A stretch of 64,000 nucleotides of DNA from Nageia nagi (GCA_050084985.1 JBITNC010000002.1:9548001-9612000); one strand, 5' to 3'; counted from the first letter of the stretch, positions 45,236-57,058 are shown. The notes: a model not told the origin generated them from the sequence alone. Made by a program: numbers and translations.

Positions 45236-47795
45236 TTTTGAGGTCCAAAAATATCTTTTTGATTTTTTCAATATAGGATCAATGTTGAAACATAATTTGA
45301 CACCCTTTTTGGGCCAAACTATTTATCACATGACCCTCACTATATTATGATCAATATGACATTATGTTGTATTACAATTCATTAATTATGATCCACCTAA
45401 GCTACTTCTCACATGTGTAATTCTCTTATTTTATAGGATAGGCCACCAGGATCGATGCTAGCATGCAAAGGTGTACTCAAATAAAATTCTAATCCTATAA
45501 ATAGAGAATTATATGCATGTTAAGACTATAAAGATTGCATCTCACTAGGAATATGTATGTCTCTTATAAACTTACTGATGTTTCTTAATATCACCTATCG
45601 AGATTGGTATCTGTTGCACTCAAGAGCTATCTACCACCTCATCTCATTACACATTGAGGCTTGGTTCTTTGATCACTAAACTCAAAGTTGGCTTTCTATT
45701 AATATAAAAGATTCCCAAGGCCAACTCTAGGTCATAAATTATGATAACACCAAGACTATACAACAAGAGTGCATTCAATTCCCATAGCTACATCCAAAAT
45801 ATTCTTGAGTATTTAATAAAGTATGTAATATTACCCAAAATTCATCTAGGTAAGTTACAATTTATTTGTCATTCCCTTCTCATAGGTTACAATACTACAC
45901 TTTCATAATTTGTTGCTATATTATTCTTGCACTTCTGTTATTACTATGGATTTAAGTTATTTCCATTAGTTACTAAGTGATTACAAAAAAATAGCTTACT
46001 TTACTTATTTTATTAGTATATATATTTACATCATCCTTTACCATAAGTTTAGGGTTGTATTTTGAATCTCATTCATTTTACATTTGAAAATTTCATTCCA
46101 AATAGTGTTACATTTTTACCATCCTAAAAAGCCTAGAATTTTTTTATAATGTTAACCTTTAAATCTTATGAGTGTTAAAACAATGTAAAATATCAATTAT
46201 ATGGATTCCTTTCTCAAAAACTTTGCCATTAGTATTAAAAGAGGAAGCACTAACACTACCCATAGTGGTAGCACTGGGGTGTAACAACATCTAAGGCCAT
46301 GAAAGATATGTTCAAATAAATGGTTGATGATTACTTTGAAAGTAATAATTTTGATGACAAGGGTAATATACTAAGTGAAGATATTTTTAATACCCTAATT
46401 GCTTCAAAAAATGAGCTGGAACTTGAAAAATTAAATGGTGAAAGAGATTTTAACATTCATATAAAAGGATTTGAGTATCTCATAGAACTCACATGTGGAA
46501 TCAACAATAACTTGAAAGACATATATTTTCTTCTTAGCCTAATTAGTGAATCCCATAAATGATTTTATACATTGGATCTTGATTTATTCACTTCATATAA
46601 TTAGTTATGGATATTATTTAGAACATATTTTAAGTGCAATATACAATAGGCTATATTACATTAAGAGATTTGATGAATTGCAAGCAAGGTGTGGACCCTA
46701 AATTTGTAAAATACAAATATGCATAATTAATAAAATGATATACAATATAAGAAGAGCTAGATATGTACACTATATCAAATACAAAAAATATACATGAAAA
46801 GTATGCACCTGATATGAAGTGTATGCTCAATCCTTTAAAGCAAATGTCAATTGATCTTCAAAGTATTGGGATTGGATTGGAGGTGATCTTGTAATGGATC
46901 TTCATTTGCATGAACCAATAGCTACTTCCATTAAAATATGAAACCTTAAATGCTCAAGATGTAGATTGTTAACAATTTTGAATATGAAGAATTATGGAGT
47001 GCATAAAAGATAGAAAGATTTATAACTCAGAGTATAACAATTTCTCATAATAGGTGGCATTAAGAGATATCATTGCTTGATGAAGAGACACTATTGCTTG
47101 ATGAAGATTGCAATAGACAATCACCTATTTGAGATATTGTCATATCAAAGAGTTCCAATCTATGAAGTTAACCTATTCCACTCACATATATAACCTACAA
47201 AGATATGGAAAGGAGAAAGGCCAACCTCTAACAATAATATAATCATTGTTGCATTAAAGGTACTTTTAAAATATGAACCATTATAAATAATGTAGTATTT
47301 AATATAACACATGGCATTGCATAGTAATATCAACTTTATCTTGACATTTGTAATATTACAATAAGTCATTTAGGAAGTCTAAATATGATTTTTTAAATAT
47401 ATAATAAATCATTTTTAGGTTTCTACATTTGGTCCCTCTTTAAATGTGAAATGAAAAGCATTGAAATTTCATAATCCAAATAAATTTAGAGAAGAGAAGA
47501 AAATTTTCAATAGTAAAGTGGACTTCCCTTCTTTGATTGATATGGTGAGTATGATATGTCTTTTGGCCCCTTTTTGGTCTTATATTACACCTTGCTCTAA
47601 TTTATTCAAGGAATCAACCCAAAAATAAAAATCCTTGTATAAGGAGAGTACCACTATTTAGTTCATACTATCTCGAATAATACCTTTTTGAGATTAATAC
47701 AACATAATACTCGCATAGATTGTATACCATGAAAGAATAATCAATTTAAATATCAAGGATAAAATAAATATAATATCCACTATGTTACTATGGTC
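45236..47795. other. Intergenic stretch without an assignable gene
   Basis: Mostly AT-rich. CTATAAATAGAG at 45,495-45,506 on the plus strand is TATA-like and followed about 100 bases later by ATTGGTATCTGTTGC, which has a faint look of an LTR end and primer site, but no partner repeat is seen. No remainder of the kinase domain could be found here. Confidence 0.4.
46320..46562 (+). CDS. Unidentified 80-residue frame
   Basis: An acidic frame beginning MVDDYFESNNFDDKGN, extended upstream by an in-frame segment (SKAMKDMFK) before a stop. Charged residues are mixed with hydrophobic ones in a protein-like way, more so than in the random frames nearby. No domain is recognised. It may be a fragment of a transposon ORF or a chance frame. 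Confidence 0.2.
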   Translation: MVDDYFESNNFDDKGNILSEDIFNTLIASKNELELEKLNGERDFNIHIKGFEYLIELTCGINNNLKDIYFLLSLISESHK

Positions 47796-47800
47796 ATTGA

Positions 47801-48259
47801 TGAAGAATTTAGACCTAAACTAATCCTCAAGGACCAAGACTAGGAAACTCAATCATACACAAGATAACACAAATATAATGTGGTTCCTCCCTCCTTGGGA
47901 GTACATCCACAACTAGTTCTCAATTCTCAATCTATGCACCTCTTACAATAATTCTCTTCCTCTCCTACACAACTAGTAGAGTAATCTTACTCCAAAAACT
48001 TAGTTATGTTACAAGAGGAGAGGCCCTCTATTTATATCTTGAGAGCACCTCCCTAACCTCCCTTTAACCCAAGGGTAAGGTTAGGGTTACAATAAATGTA
48101 TCACCTAACTTTAACCTACCAACTAACCACATGGTAAAGTCAAAGTCTACATAATAAAGAATTTAATTAATCCCTTAAAGTATCTACATATCCTTTAAGT
48201 GATTAATTGAATTTACAAGGAGTTTAGATATTCATAATATTTCATTACAAATTCTAACA
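47801..48259 (-). repeat. Copia-B 3' LTR (left)
   Basis: A 459-bp repeat identical to the right LTR except at 8 positions counted by eye. It is preceded by target duplication ATTGA. The TATA-type motif is changed here (CTATTTATAT on plus) relative to the right copy. Confidence 0.97.
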
Positions 48260-48272
48260 CTCCCCCTTAATG
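48260..48272 (-). other. Copia-B polypurine tract
   Basis: The plus bases CTCCCCCTTAA give TTAAGGGGGAG on the minus strand, directly beside the LTR start TGTTAGA. This is the usual plus-strand primer of plant Copia elements. Confidence 0.9.
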
Positions 48273-48746
48273 CAATATTGGGATAGAGCGTAGAAGAGAG
48301 AAGAGAGACAGTAAGAGAGAGTTGTCCTCCATAGAGATACAAGTGGAGATGAGGACATTTACATATTTGAAAATCTTTTTGAGAACTAGTATGAGACTCA
48401 CTACATTACCATTTGATAAAATGGTTTACAATACAATCATTAACCACAACTGGTTTCACTGTACATAGTAGTCGATCAACTTTAAGCTAACATGTGGGTC
48501 TCCATGAGCTTGCTTACACAAGGTGAGTAACCTGCATTTCTGAAGAAGATCCTGCATGCTACAAGCAACTCATGAACAAAATCAGTTAGATGCATCATAT
48601 ATTCAAATAAGAGAATCAAATAATGCCATCTTATAAATAACTGATCAATGGTGCACTATAAGTTATCACGGAGATGCCAAGCCATCACTCATAGTCACCT
48701 GTTGTATATAGACATGTGTTGATTATTAATAGAGCATAAAAATTAT

Positions 48747-49131
48747 ACAATGAGTTTCTCACATAGAGCAAACTCACCATGGAGGTATAGAATGTACAAC
48801 AAGTTCCTCACATAGAGCAAACTTACCACAGAGGTATATTAATTATATGCTCAAAAAATTGTACAACAAGTTTGTCACGTAGAGCAAACTTACCATGGAG
48901 GTGTAAAATGTACAACAAGTTTGTCACGTAGAGCAAACTTACCATGGAGGTGTAAAATGTATAACAAGTTTATCACTCAGAGCAAACTTACCATGGAGGT
49001 ATAAAATGTACAACAAGTTTGTCACGCAGAGCAAACTTACCATGAGGTATAAAATAATCAACACTCTATAACAACAATTGTACAACAAGTTTGTCACGTA
49101 GAGCAAACTTACTATGGAGGTATAGAATGTA
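48747..49131 (-). repeat. Tandem repeat with splice-donor-like motif in the Copia-B 3' UTR
   Basis: About seven units, mostly near 50 bases, with the core TTTGTCACGTAGAGCAAACT followed by TACCATGGAGGT on the plus strand. On the transcribed minus strand each unit reads CCATGGTAAGTTTGCTC or a close variant: five keep GGTAAGT, one has GGTGAGT and one AGTAAGT. The array lies after the RNase H stop. The sister element Copia-A has one recognisable unit near 20,525 within its own degenerate array. Confidence 0.85.
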
Positions 49132-49180
49132 CAATCAAAAAAGGCCTCTTAGAGGTGAAGTTGTCATCACTAACAAAAGT

Positions 49181-49813
49181 TCAAACTTCACTCCCCCTTG
49201 AGGGCAACTTCACCAACCCAAGAGAATCCCTAAGCTTGCTGAACTGAGCTTCAGGAAGGGGCTTAGTGAATAAATCAATGGAGTTTTTAGTAGATGGACA
49301 ATACACCAAGTGTATGTTGTCATCTAGAACCTTCTCCCTGATAAAATGGGCTTGGATTTCCACATGTTTGGTTCTCTGATGGAACATAGGATTCTTAGCC
49401 AAAGAGATAGCTAATTGATTGTCTGAAGAAATAAGAGATGGGCTATTTTGCTTATACCCAATTTCATTTAGAAGATGCCTCAGCCAAATAGCTTCTTGGG
49501 TAGCAACATACATGGCCTGATATTTAGCTTCAGTGGTAGAAAGAGTCACAGTAGGTTGCTTCTTGGAAGCCCAAGAGATAGCACCTGAACCAATGTTGAA
49601 CACATATGCAGAGGTTGATTTTCTATCATCTCTATCACCCCCATAATCAGAATCTAAGAACCTAGAAAGAACAATCGAGGGCACTTTGGAATACTTAAGA
49701 GCAAGATCCTTTATCCCTGCCACATACCTCAAGATTTGCTTAACAACATTGAGGTGTTCAACATATGGTTTTTGAATGAATCGTGCCATCAAATTCACTG
49801 CAAAGGTAATATC
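49181..49813 (-). pseudogene. Copia-B RNase H domain
   Basis: The frame reads LNVVKQILRYVAGIKDLALK, FLDSDYGGDRDDRKSTSAYV, STTEAKYQAMYVATQEAIWL and IHLVYCPSTKNSIDLFTKPL. These are the RNase H blocks of Copia pol; the D and E of the SDYGGD and STTEAKY motifs are present. It ends LGLVKLPSRGSEV at a stop at 49,181. It is joined to the reverse transcriptase in the same frame, separated only by a TGA near 49,824 where an Arg codon is expected. Confidence 0.85.
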
Positions 49814-49816
49814 AAG

Positions 49817-50660
49817 TCAAGAGATAGTCAGATACAGAAGACTACCTATCAATTGCCTATAAGCTATAGCATTAGCCAACTGAGAATCTGAGCTTAGAGA
49901 TATAATGATTCCAGGAGAAACAGGTATTGCAGCATATCTACACTCCTCCATTCCAAACTTTTGTAAGATGTCTGATATATACTTAGATTGAATAAGATAA
50001 GTACAATCTTTATGTTGGTATACTTGCATCCCAAGATAGTAATGCAATAGACCTAGATCAGTCATTTCAAATGTTGCCTTCAGTTTGGATATGCACTCTT
50101 GGATGATTTCAATATTATTGCCAGTTATGAGAAGATCATACACATAAAAGAGAATTAAGACCACATCTTTTCCTTGATTGAGTACATAGAGATCTAGGTG
50201 CTTGCTTAAGTCCATACAAAGACTTCTTTAGCTTGCACACAAAAGACTCTTTTCCTTCTGGAATAAATCATTTTGGTTGATTCATGTAGATTTCTACATC
50301 CAAGTCACCATTGAGAAATGCACTCTTGACATCAAGTTGAAAAGCTTTCCATCCTTGAGCTGTAGAAAGAGCAAGGATTATCCTGACAGTAGGCATCTTG
50401 GCCACAGGAGCAAAGGTTTCCTCATAATCAATACCATATTTCTGAGCGAATCCTTTGGCCACTAACCTTGCTTTGTATTTTTCAATTTTTCCATCAGAAT
50501 TGTACTTGACCTTGTATATCCATTTATTTCCAATCACATTTTTCTCATTAGGATAAGGAACCAAATCCCAAGTTTCATTTTTCATGAGCACCTCATACTC
50601 AACTTTCATAGCTTCCATCCAACACTCTTGCTTGGAAGCTTATTTGAAGGTTGATGGCTC
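49817..50660 (-). pseudogene. Copia-B reverse transcriptase (internal deletion)
   Basis: The N-terminal half (50,618-50,268) is well kept: NETWDLVPYPNEKNVIGNKW, YKARLVAKGFAQKYGIDYEE, TFAPVAKM, FQLDVKSAFLNG. After a stop at the NQPK site the sequence continues to KKSLYGL and then jumps to the segment before the catalytic box. The usual stretch after KQAPR is missing, roughly 90-100 bases, with a frame change; Copia-A still has that stretch. The catalytic box reads YVYDLL instead of YVDDLL, so one catalytic Asp is lost. The second half (50,215-49,817) ends in RQLIGSLLYLTIS. Confidence 0.85.
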
Positions 50661-50739
50661 ATTCGTCTTATCAATTTTGGCAAATAAGGATTTATTTAAG
50701 GTCATACTCCTTGTAATTCTCTAAGCTGGAGAATTTTGC

Positions 50740-51650
50740 TCTTGTGGTGACTTCCCTACAGATCATCCAACCAGTTAGGTGCAGGTGAAGAATTATCTGA
50801 ATTAGACACCTCAGCATGAAAAGTCATATCCTCAGAAAGTTCATTGAACTTGACATCCCTAGAAATAAAGACTATTTTATGGGATGAGGAGTAGAGCTTG
50901 TAACCTCTATGCTGATTATCATACCCCACAAAGATGCATTTTTCTGATCTTTTATCTAACTTCTTTCTTTTCTCTGAGGTAATGAAGGCAAATGCATCAC
51001 AACCGAAGACCCTAAAGTGTGAGAGGTTAGGTTTCTTTTCTATCCATGCTTCATATGGAGTTTTACCTTCAATTGCTTTAGTAGGACACCTATTTAGGGT
51101 GTGAATAGCAATGTGAACAGCTTCACCCCATAAGAAATTAGGAAGGTTACCCAACATGCACCTTGCCATTTCCATAATGGTTTGATTCTTCCTTTCAGCA
51201 ACTCCATTTTGCTGAGGGGTGTAAGGGATTGTGAATTACTACTTGATCCCATGTTTAACACAATAGTTGTTAAACTCATTGCTATTATACTCACCTCCAT
51301 TATCAGATCTTAGCATCTTGATCTTAAAATCAGTTTGATTTTCAACAAGAGCCTTGAAGTCTTTAAACCTGTCAAAAGTTTGATCCTTGTGCTCAAGTAG
51401 ATAACCAAATGTCATCCTACTGAAGTCATCAATGAAGGTCAAAACATAAGAAGCTCCCCCTAGAGACTTAGTCTGAAATGGACCCATCAAATCTGAATGC
51501 ACAAGCTGAAGAGGATGAGTAGCCCGAGTTGCCTTATCTTTTTCAAACTTTTGCCTATTCATCTTTCCTAGAATGCACCTTTCATAGAGACCAATTATGG
51601 GTGAAATATTAGGTAAACCTTCCACAAGTTCTTGAGTTTTCATATCTTGA
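50740..51650 (-). pseudogene. Copia-B integrase
   Basis: The pre-integrase region precedes HSDLMGPFQTKSLGGASYV, TFIDDFSRMTFGYLLEHKDQ and MLRSDNGGEYNSNEF, the core with both Asp residues of the catalytic triad. A frame change near 51,240 leads into the Glu region and the C-terminal part: LNRCPTKAIEGKTPYEAW, FRVFGCDAFAFI, KCIFVGYDNQHRGYKLY. Stops and frame changes occur, but the domain order is complete. Confidence 0.85.
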
Positions 51651-51672
51651 ATACTCTTGTGGTTAAGGTGCC

Positions 51673-53001
51673 CTAATCGTTGATGCCAAAGATTACCCTT
51701 TGAACAAATATTTGCAACAACACAATATAAAGGTCATCCTTTACTAATCCTTTCATGAAGGTGGTAAGTCCTTTCTTAGCACACCAGAAGTGTGAGGTAA
51801 ACTCAAATGAGTATCTTTTTCTTGTAATCTGAATTACAGAGATAAGATTCATTGTTAGTTTAGGCACATAAAAGGCATTGTCAAGAACCTTTCCATGAAT
51901 CTTCACACTCCCTATTCCTTGAACATCAAGGACTATATTATCACCTATCACAACTACATCCTTGTTGTACTTATGAAAGTTTTCAAACTTATCCTTTTCA
52001 TAACACATGTGATTAGTGCATCCTAAATCAATAATCCAATCATTTGAAATAGTTTGAGTCATTGAGTAGTAGGCAATAGTAGCAGCATGCTTGTTCTTCT
52101 TTTTATTATTAAAATTTCTCACATTTGCATTTCCCTTACCTTTTTTAGTATATTTCTTTTTACGATAATCATACTCTTTGTGCCCAAAGATGCCACAAAA
52201 GTTACAATTTCCATCAAACTTTTCCTGAGGTGTTGGATTGCTTAATCCAGCTTTGTCATTCCTTTGCCTGAAGTTTCCATTATTATTGCCCTTTTTCTCA
52301 TACTTCCTGAAGGTAGATGAGGACTTGTTATCTTTGAATTTATAATGTTTGAACTTTTTCTTGAAAGGAGTTTTGGTTGCTCCTAGAGCAATGCTATTGT
52401 CCTTTGGAGAAAGGTTCAATATTTTCTTATTCAAAGTTTCCTCATGCTTTAGGAGTCTAGAAAGGTTATCAAGAGAGATGACATCTTCTTCATCATCGAG
52501 CCTTATTTCCATAACCATGACAAAGTTACTGAACTTTGTCGTAAGGTTTTGAAGAATGATGAAGACCATGAACTCATCATTGATCTAGTTGCACCCACAG
52601 CCAACCAATTATGTCCCGAGGTCAATGATTTTGTTCAAGTAGATAGAGGCACTTTCATCTTCACCTTGATGATATTGCAATAAATTTTGTAAAATGGTGA
52701 ACCTCCTTGAAAATTTTGACCCAAGGTAAATTTTCTTCAGTCTATCCCAAGCTTCCTTTGCTAATGTTGAAGAAGAGATCATGAGAAGGACGTCATCTGA
52801 AACTGCACGATAAATCATTGAAGTTGCTAACTCATTCTTTGAGTTGTATATTTCAAGAGCCTTCTCATCTGTAGGAGCGACCAAGTCTTCATTAACTATC
52901 TATCATAGCTTCTTTGCTTGCAACTCAGCTTTCATATGAGGTTCCCATATTCCAAAGTTGGAACCGTCAAGTATATGCTTGGGTATGAAGGTTTCAACCA
53001 T
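51673..53001 (-). pseudogene. Copia-B gag and protease
   Basis: The Met codon at 53,001 starts MVETFIPKHILDGSNFGIWE, the typical gag beginning. The UBN2-type region follows (LATSMIYRAVSDDV, AKEAWDRLKKIYLGS, QGEDESASIYLNKI), with two stops near 52,605-52,570 but the frame kept. The zinc knuckle at about 52,215-52,160 reads CNFCGIFGHKEYDY, with the last Cys replaced by Tyr. The protease site near 52,045 reads DWIIDLGCTNHMC, where D-S-G has become D-L-G. A pre-integrase segment (NLISVIQITRKRYSFEFTSH) follows. Confidence 0.85.
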
Positions 53002-53794
53002 TGCTACAGAAAAGTAAATAAGCAAGAAATGAATAAATTTTTACAATTTACCATCTATACAAATCAAACATCTAATAAGTAAACATGTCCCACATGTGCA
53101 AACTTATAAACCATGATCTGTAGAAGGATAAAGTTGAGGTTGTTTTCTTGTATAGAATTAGGCCTTCACCTGGATGCTCGCAAGGTGGAGCCCAGGTACT
53201 ACCAGTCCTCAACCAGTTCACCTTGGTTAGTAATATACTCTCATAAGGAGAAGTACCAACTATTTTTCAAGGATCCAACATATCTTGGATCGGCCATTTT
53301 AATTATCTTTTTAAGGTTTTCAGTTTTCCTCCTAGGTTATTAGGATAATCCCTGAATGGACATGCGGACATGTGGTATCACTACACACATGTCTGTCCAC
53401 CTAATAGAGTTATGTCCAATCCAACAGAGATCTTAGGGGTAATTAAGATGGACTTACCACCACTTGGGTCTTCGAACTAAAAAGGCTCCATTCTGCCCTA
53501 TCCTCACCTCGTGGCTCTCCAAACAAGTCATGTTGTGGAAAAATACATGTGGATGTGTTCATTTTAGGGGTTACTTTCAATATTTTGCATTTTGCAAGTA
53601 TAAAGCAATTGTGCAAAAATATAAAGTAACAATACATCATCCACACGAACTTGAAACCTTAAGAGTCCAATGGGTTTTGTACTAACCCTTAAAGGACTTT
53701 TTACATTTTGCATACTTTTGCTTAAGTTCAAAAATTCATTAAAACACTTTAATGAATTTTTAAAAGGCTAAGTCCTACTTAGCATTAATCCATA

Positions 53795-53935
53795 ACTTAA
53801 ACATGCATTATTCCATGACTTAAAATTAAGTAATAAACATGCATCATGCATTATTTAACTTAAAATTTTAAGTACTAAGCATGCTTTATTCCTAACAAGG
53901 TTAAGAAGCATGCATTATAAATTTAGCATGCAAGA
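53795..53935. repeat. GCATGC/ATGCAT palindromes in the Copia-B leader
   Basis: About six copies of ATGCAT or GCATGC within 140 bases, set among AACTTAAAATTTTAAGT modules. This is a shorter version of the array in Copia-A at 25,080-25,640. Confidence 0.7.
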
Positions 53936-54239
53936 TCTAGCTAGATAAAGATTTAAGTAAAAAATTATACAAATTCCCCCCTTTTTTTTTACTTAAAGTT
54001 CTAAAACTTGGATGCTAAAAAAATTTCTTTTAAGCATGGTTCCTCCTTCCTTTTCACTTAATGTGTTATCCCTAAAAAAATAGCATAGGTTTTTAGGAAA
54101 TATGAAATACTTAAAAAAGGACTTAGGTAAAATCCCTTAAACGTTTAATTTGACCTAGACTTAAAAAAATCAAATCCCTTTGTAGTGGGTAGAAAAAAAT
54201 TAAAGACTCAACAACTTATGGTTGAAAAAAAATTGGAAG

Positions 54240-54420
54240 GTGGCCATGTGTAATCCTCGTGGAGGTTAAGAGGTTGGGCAGAGGTGGCAGGGGAGACCAA
54301 AGTGTGTAGAAGGGCAGTGAAGGTGGTAGGAGGAGGCCACAGAGGGTGGTGGAGGCAATGAGTCATGTGGGGTGGCCAGATGGTTGTTGACCACCCAGAG
54401 GTCGTGACTGATGTGAGTGA
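54240..54420. repeat. GGTGG-rich block in the Copia-B leader
   Basis: The plus strand is unusually G-rich (GGTGGCAGGGGAGACC, AGGGTGGTGGAGGC), so the transcript would be C/A-rich. It occupies the same leader position as 26,060-26,430 in Copia-A. Confidence 0.55.
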
Positions 54421-54614
54421 TCATTGTAGTCCATTAAACACGGTCTACACCATGCATTGTGTCAAACAACTCACATGGTATTTCAATGTATCCGCATTTT
54501 GCAGACATGTTTTACCAGTGCAAAAAAAATAATGAAGAACATGCAAGGGGTAGAGATGCTGGGAGGAGAGAAAGGGAGGGGTGTGTAGCACTAAAAAAAT
54601 GGAGAGAGGGCTAC

Positions 54615-54985
54615 GATGGCATCGCATCAAACAATTCGCAAACCCTTTCAATTTCATATCCATTTTGTGCATATCCTACAATCAGTGTAGTCCATGAACT
54701 CTATCTGCATCATGCATCGTTGCAAACAATTCACAGACTCTGTCAACGTATCTATTTGGTGCATATCCTATGATTAGTGTAGTCCATGAACTCTATCTGC
54801 ATCATGCATCATTGCAAACAATTTGCAGACTCTGTCAACGTATCCATTTGGTGCATATCCTATGATCATTGCAGGCCATGAAACTCTGGCTTCATCATGC
54901 ATCATGTCAAACAATTCGTAGAGTATCCATTTTGTACATATCCTGTGATCATTGCAGTCTAAGAAACACTATCTGCATTATGTCA
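54615..54985. repeat. Tandem repeat of about 92 bp in the Copia-B leader
   Basis: Four to five units with GTGCATATCCTATGAT, then GTAGTCCATGAACTCTATC, TGCATCATGCATC and CAAACAATTCGCAGACTC-like segments. Two central units are nearly identical; outer units are degenerate. Open frames here only reflect the repeat. Confidence 0.8.
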
Positions 54986-55866
54986 AATAGTTCATGCACC
55001 TTCATGTGCCTTCCCTACATTTCCACAGTTTGCATGCGTGGATGGCATGTCGGCAAGGCATTTTAGCAAACAGTTCACAAACCCACGTAAGCCTCATGCT
55101 GCAGACGTGTGACGATGGTGCCAGAGTCGATGATATGATGAGGCCCCTTTTTTTTTTTTTAAACAGTTTGTAGACCCTCTTTTAATGTATCCATTTTATT
55201 TGACCCCCCCCCAAATAATAATAATAATTTGGATAACTATATGGTTCAATTTATTATACCAATTGAAGGATTTATTCATAAATTGATAATTTGAAAAAAT
55301 CCTTATTTGAGTGTTGTTAAATACCTTTCCCTTTTTGTTTTTGTATATACAAAAAATTTATATAAAAAATTGTAATTGGAAATTTTCTAATATTTCTACA
55401 CTAAGATTTAGTGTAAAATAAAAAATACAAATTTTCACAAAATTTCATGAGCAAAGTGTATAGTAAATGTTCACAAATACATTATTGCTACTTTTAAGTA
55501 ATTTTTACCCAAAAATTACAACTAACAAAATGCATGTTAGTATATAAATTGCAAATTTTGCATAATGTATTATTTCCCAATCACTTAACATAAAAGATTG
55601 TTAGTAAAACAAACAAAATGAGTAATAATATATTATGTTATTGAGGCAATGTTTGCTAGGAGTTGTACTAACATAATCATAGAAGAATGTTAGTATCAAA
55701 ATGAAATAATCCATAAGATAACCAAAGGAGGAGGAAATTTATCTCTTCTCTTGGAATTTACCTCACCAAGACCTTAAAATTGAAGGAATAAGAGCTTCCA
55801 CACCAAAAAGAGCTTCTACACCAAGAAGAAGAGCTTCCACACCAAGAAGAAGAGCTTCCACACCAA

Positions 55867-55878
55867 GCTCTGATACCA
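55867..55878 (-). other. Copia-B primer-binding site
   Basis: The minus strand reads TGGTATCAGAGC, a perfect match to the initiator-Met-tRNA priming site, two bases from the 5' LTR. Confidence 0.95.
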
Positions 55879-55880
55879 AA

Positions 55881-56339
55881 TGAAGGATTTAGACCTAAAC
55901 TAATCCTCAAGGACCAAAACTAGGAAACTCAATCATACACAAGATAACACAAATATAATGTGGTTCCTCCCTCCTTGGGAGTACATCCACAACTAGTTCT
56001 CAATTCTCAATCTATGCACCTCTTACAATAATTCTCTTCCTCTCCTACACAACTAGTAGAGTAATCTTACTCCAAAACCTTAGTTATGTTACAAGAGGAG
56101 AGTCCCTCTATTTATAGCTTGAGAGCACCTCCCTAACCTCCCTTTAACCCAAGGGTAAGGTTAGGGTTACAATAAATGTATCACCTAACTTTAACCTACC
56201 AACTAACCACATGGTAAAGTCAAAGTCTACATAATAAAGAATTCAATTAATCCCTTAAGGTATCTACATATCCTTTAAGTGATTAATTGAATTTACAAGG
56301 AGTTTAGATATTCACAATATTTCATTACAAATTCTAACA
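55881..56339 (-). repeat. Copia-B 5' LTR (right)
   Basis: The promoter LTR of the minus-strand element. It starts TGAAGGATTT and ends TTCTAACA, followed by target duplication ATTGA. Confidence 0.97.
56108..56117 (-). promoter_or_regulatory. TATA-type motif in the Copia-B 5' LTR
   Basis: The minus strand reads CTATAAATAG, a good TATA box, followed by GAGGGACTCTCC. Copia-A LTRs keep the same motif at the matching position. In the Copia-B 3' LTR it has mutated. Confidence 0.65.
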
Positions 56340-56344
56340 ATTGA

Positions 56345-57049
56345 AACTCATAGTCCTATTGAAAAATGATTATCAAGAGGATGAGGTCCTTTGATGCCCC
56401 AAGCTTAGAATAACCTAGGTGAAGATCTAAAACCTAAAAGTGTTTTAGAGTTCAAAAATGGATGAAGGATACTATAGCAGATAGATGAGAAATCACAAGA
56501 ATAAAATGAGATTAGGAGCAATAAGAATAGGTAATGTAAAGAATTAATTTATAATTAATATGATGTTAATGGTGTAACTTGGAAGTACATGATTGTATTA
56601 TGGATAATTTTTGGCATCCCATTAGATCGATGATATTGTACAATGCTAGTCTAAGTCGATGGTGAAGGTATGAGGTACTTCCGATAACTAAGGAGGTTGC
56701 CATGGAGGATAATGATGCACTATGAATAGAGCATTAGTTAGATCATGATGGTTGAGCATCAAGTGATGAGGTTCTATATACTATATATATAGTCATTCAA
56801 TAATAATAACGAACATGTTGGTAATTAAACCAAGGGGATCATGTTGAAGGATATGAGGAGTGTGATGTGCTACACTAAAATTTACCAATGGAGAATATGA
56901 AGGATGATATTCGATAAAGACAATGATAGAATTTGACAAGATGGAAACTAGCCAAATATGTAGGGGTTGATTCAATTCTAATCTCCTTTGTTATACATCA
57001 ATGATATCAGTTGTTTGTATTTATTGTTATAAAGTAGAGTACAAATTAT
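56345..57049. other. Intergenic stretch
   Basis: No gene recognised. The minus-strand frame at 56,793-56,975 shows no domain. Confidence 0.5.
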
Positions 57050-57058
57050 TTCTATTTA

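Larger units (their letters stand above)
53002..55866 (-). other. Copia-B leader region
   Basis: About 2.9 kb lies between the gag start and the primer-binding site, long for a Copia leader. It carries, right to left, a short repeat CACACCAAGAAGAAGAGCTT (55,800-55,860), a repeat of about 92 bp (54,615-54,985), a GGTGG-rich block (54,240-54,420) and GCATGC/ATGCAT palindromes (53,795-53,935). Copia-A has the palindromes and the G-rich block in the same order. Short frames on both strands here show no domains. Confidence 0.7.
47801..56339 (-). mobile_element. Copia-B: structurally complete LTR retrotransposon
   Basis: It is bounded by two 459-bp LTRs (47,801-48,259 and 55,881-56,339) that both start TGAAG and end TAACA, and flanked by the perfect target duplication ATTGA (47,796-47,800 and 56,340-56,344). 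The primer-binding site beside the right LTR and the polypurine tract beside the left LTR show minus-strand orientation. Gag, protease, integrase, reverse transcriptase and RNase H occur in Copia order, all with lesions. By hand the LTRs differ at 8 positions, about 1.7%, so it is the younger of the two complete Copia copies. A long leader (53.0-55.87 kb) and a 0.9-kb 3' UTR carry separate tandem repeats. Confidence 0.97.

Noticed and set aside
45495-45620. TATA-like CTATAAATAGAG followed by TTGGTATC, considered as an LTR and primer site
   Set aside because: The primer match is short, no LTR boundary or partner is visible, and no coding region follows.
48747-49131. Regular repeats that might suggest a CRISPR array
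   Set aside because: The units are contiguous tandem repeats without unique spacers, inside a plant retrotransposon with LTRs and target duplication.
54459-55066. Plus-strand frames with Cys/His-rich repeats
   Set aside because: They are readings of the 92-bp tandem repeat in the Copia-B leader, on the non-transcribed strand and without a recognisable domain.
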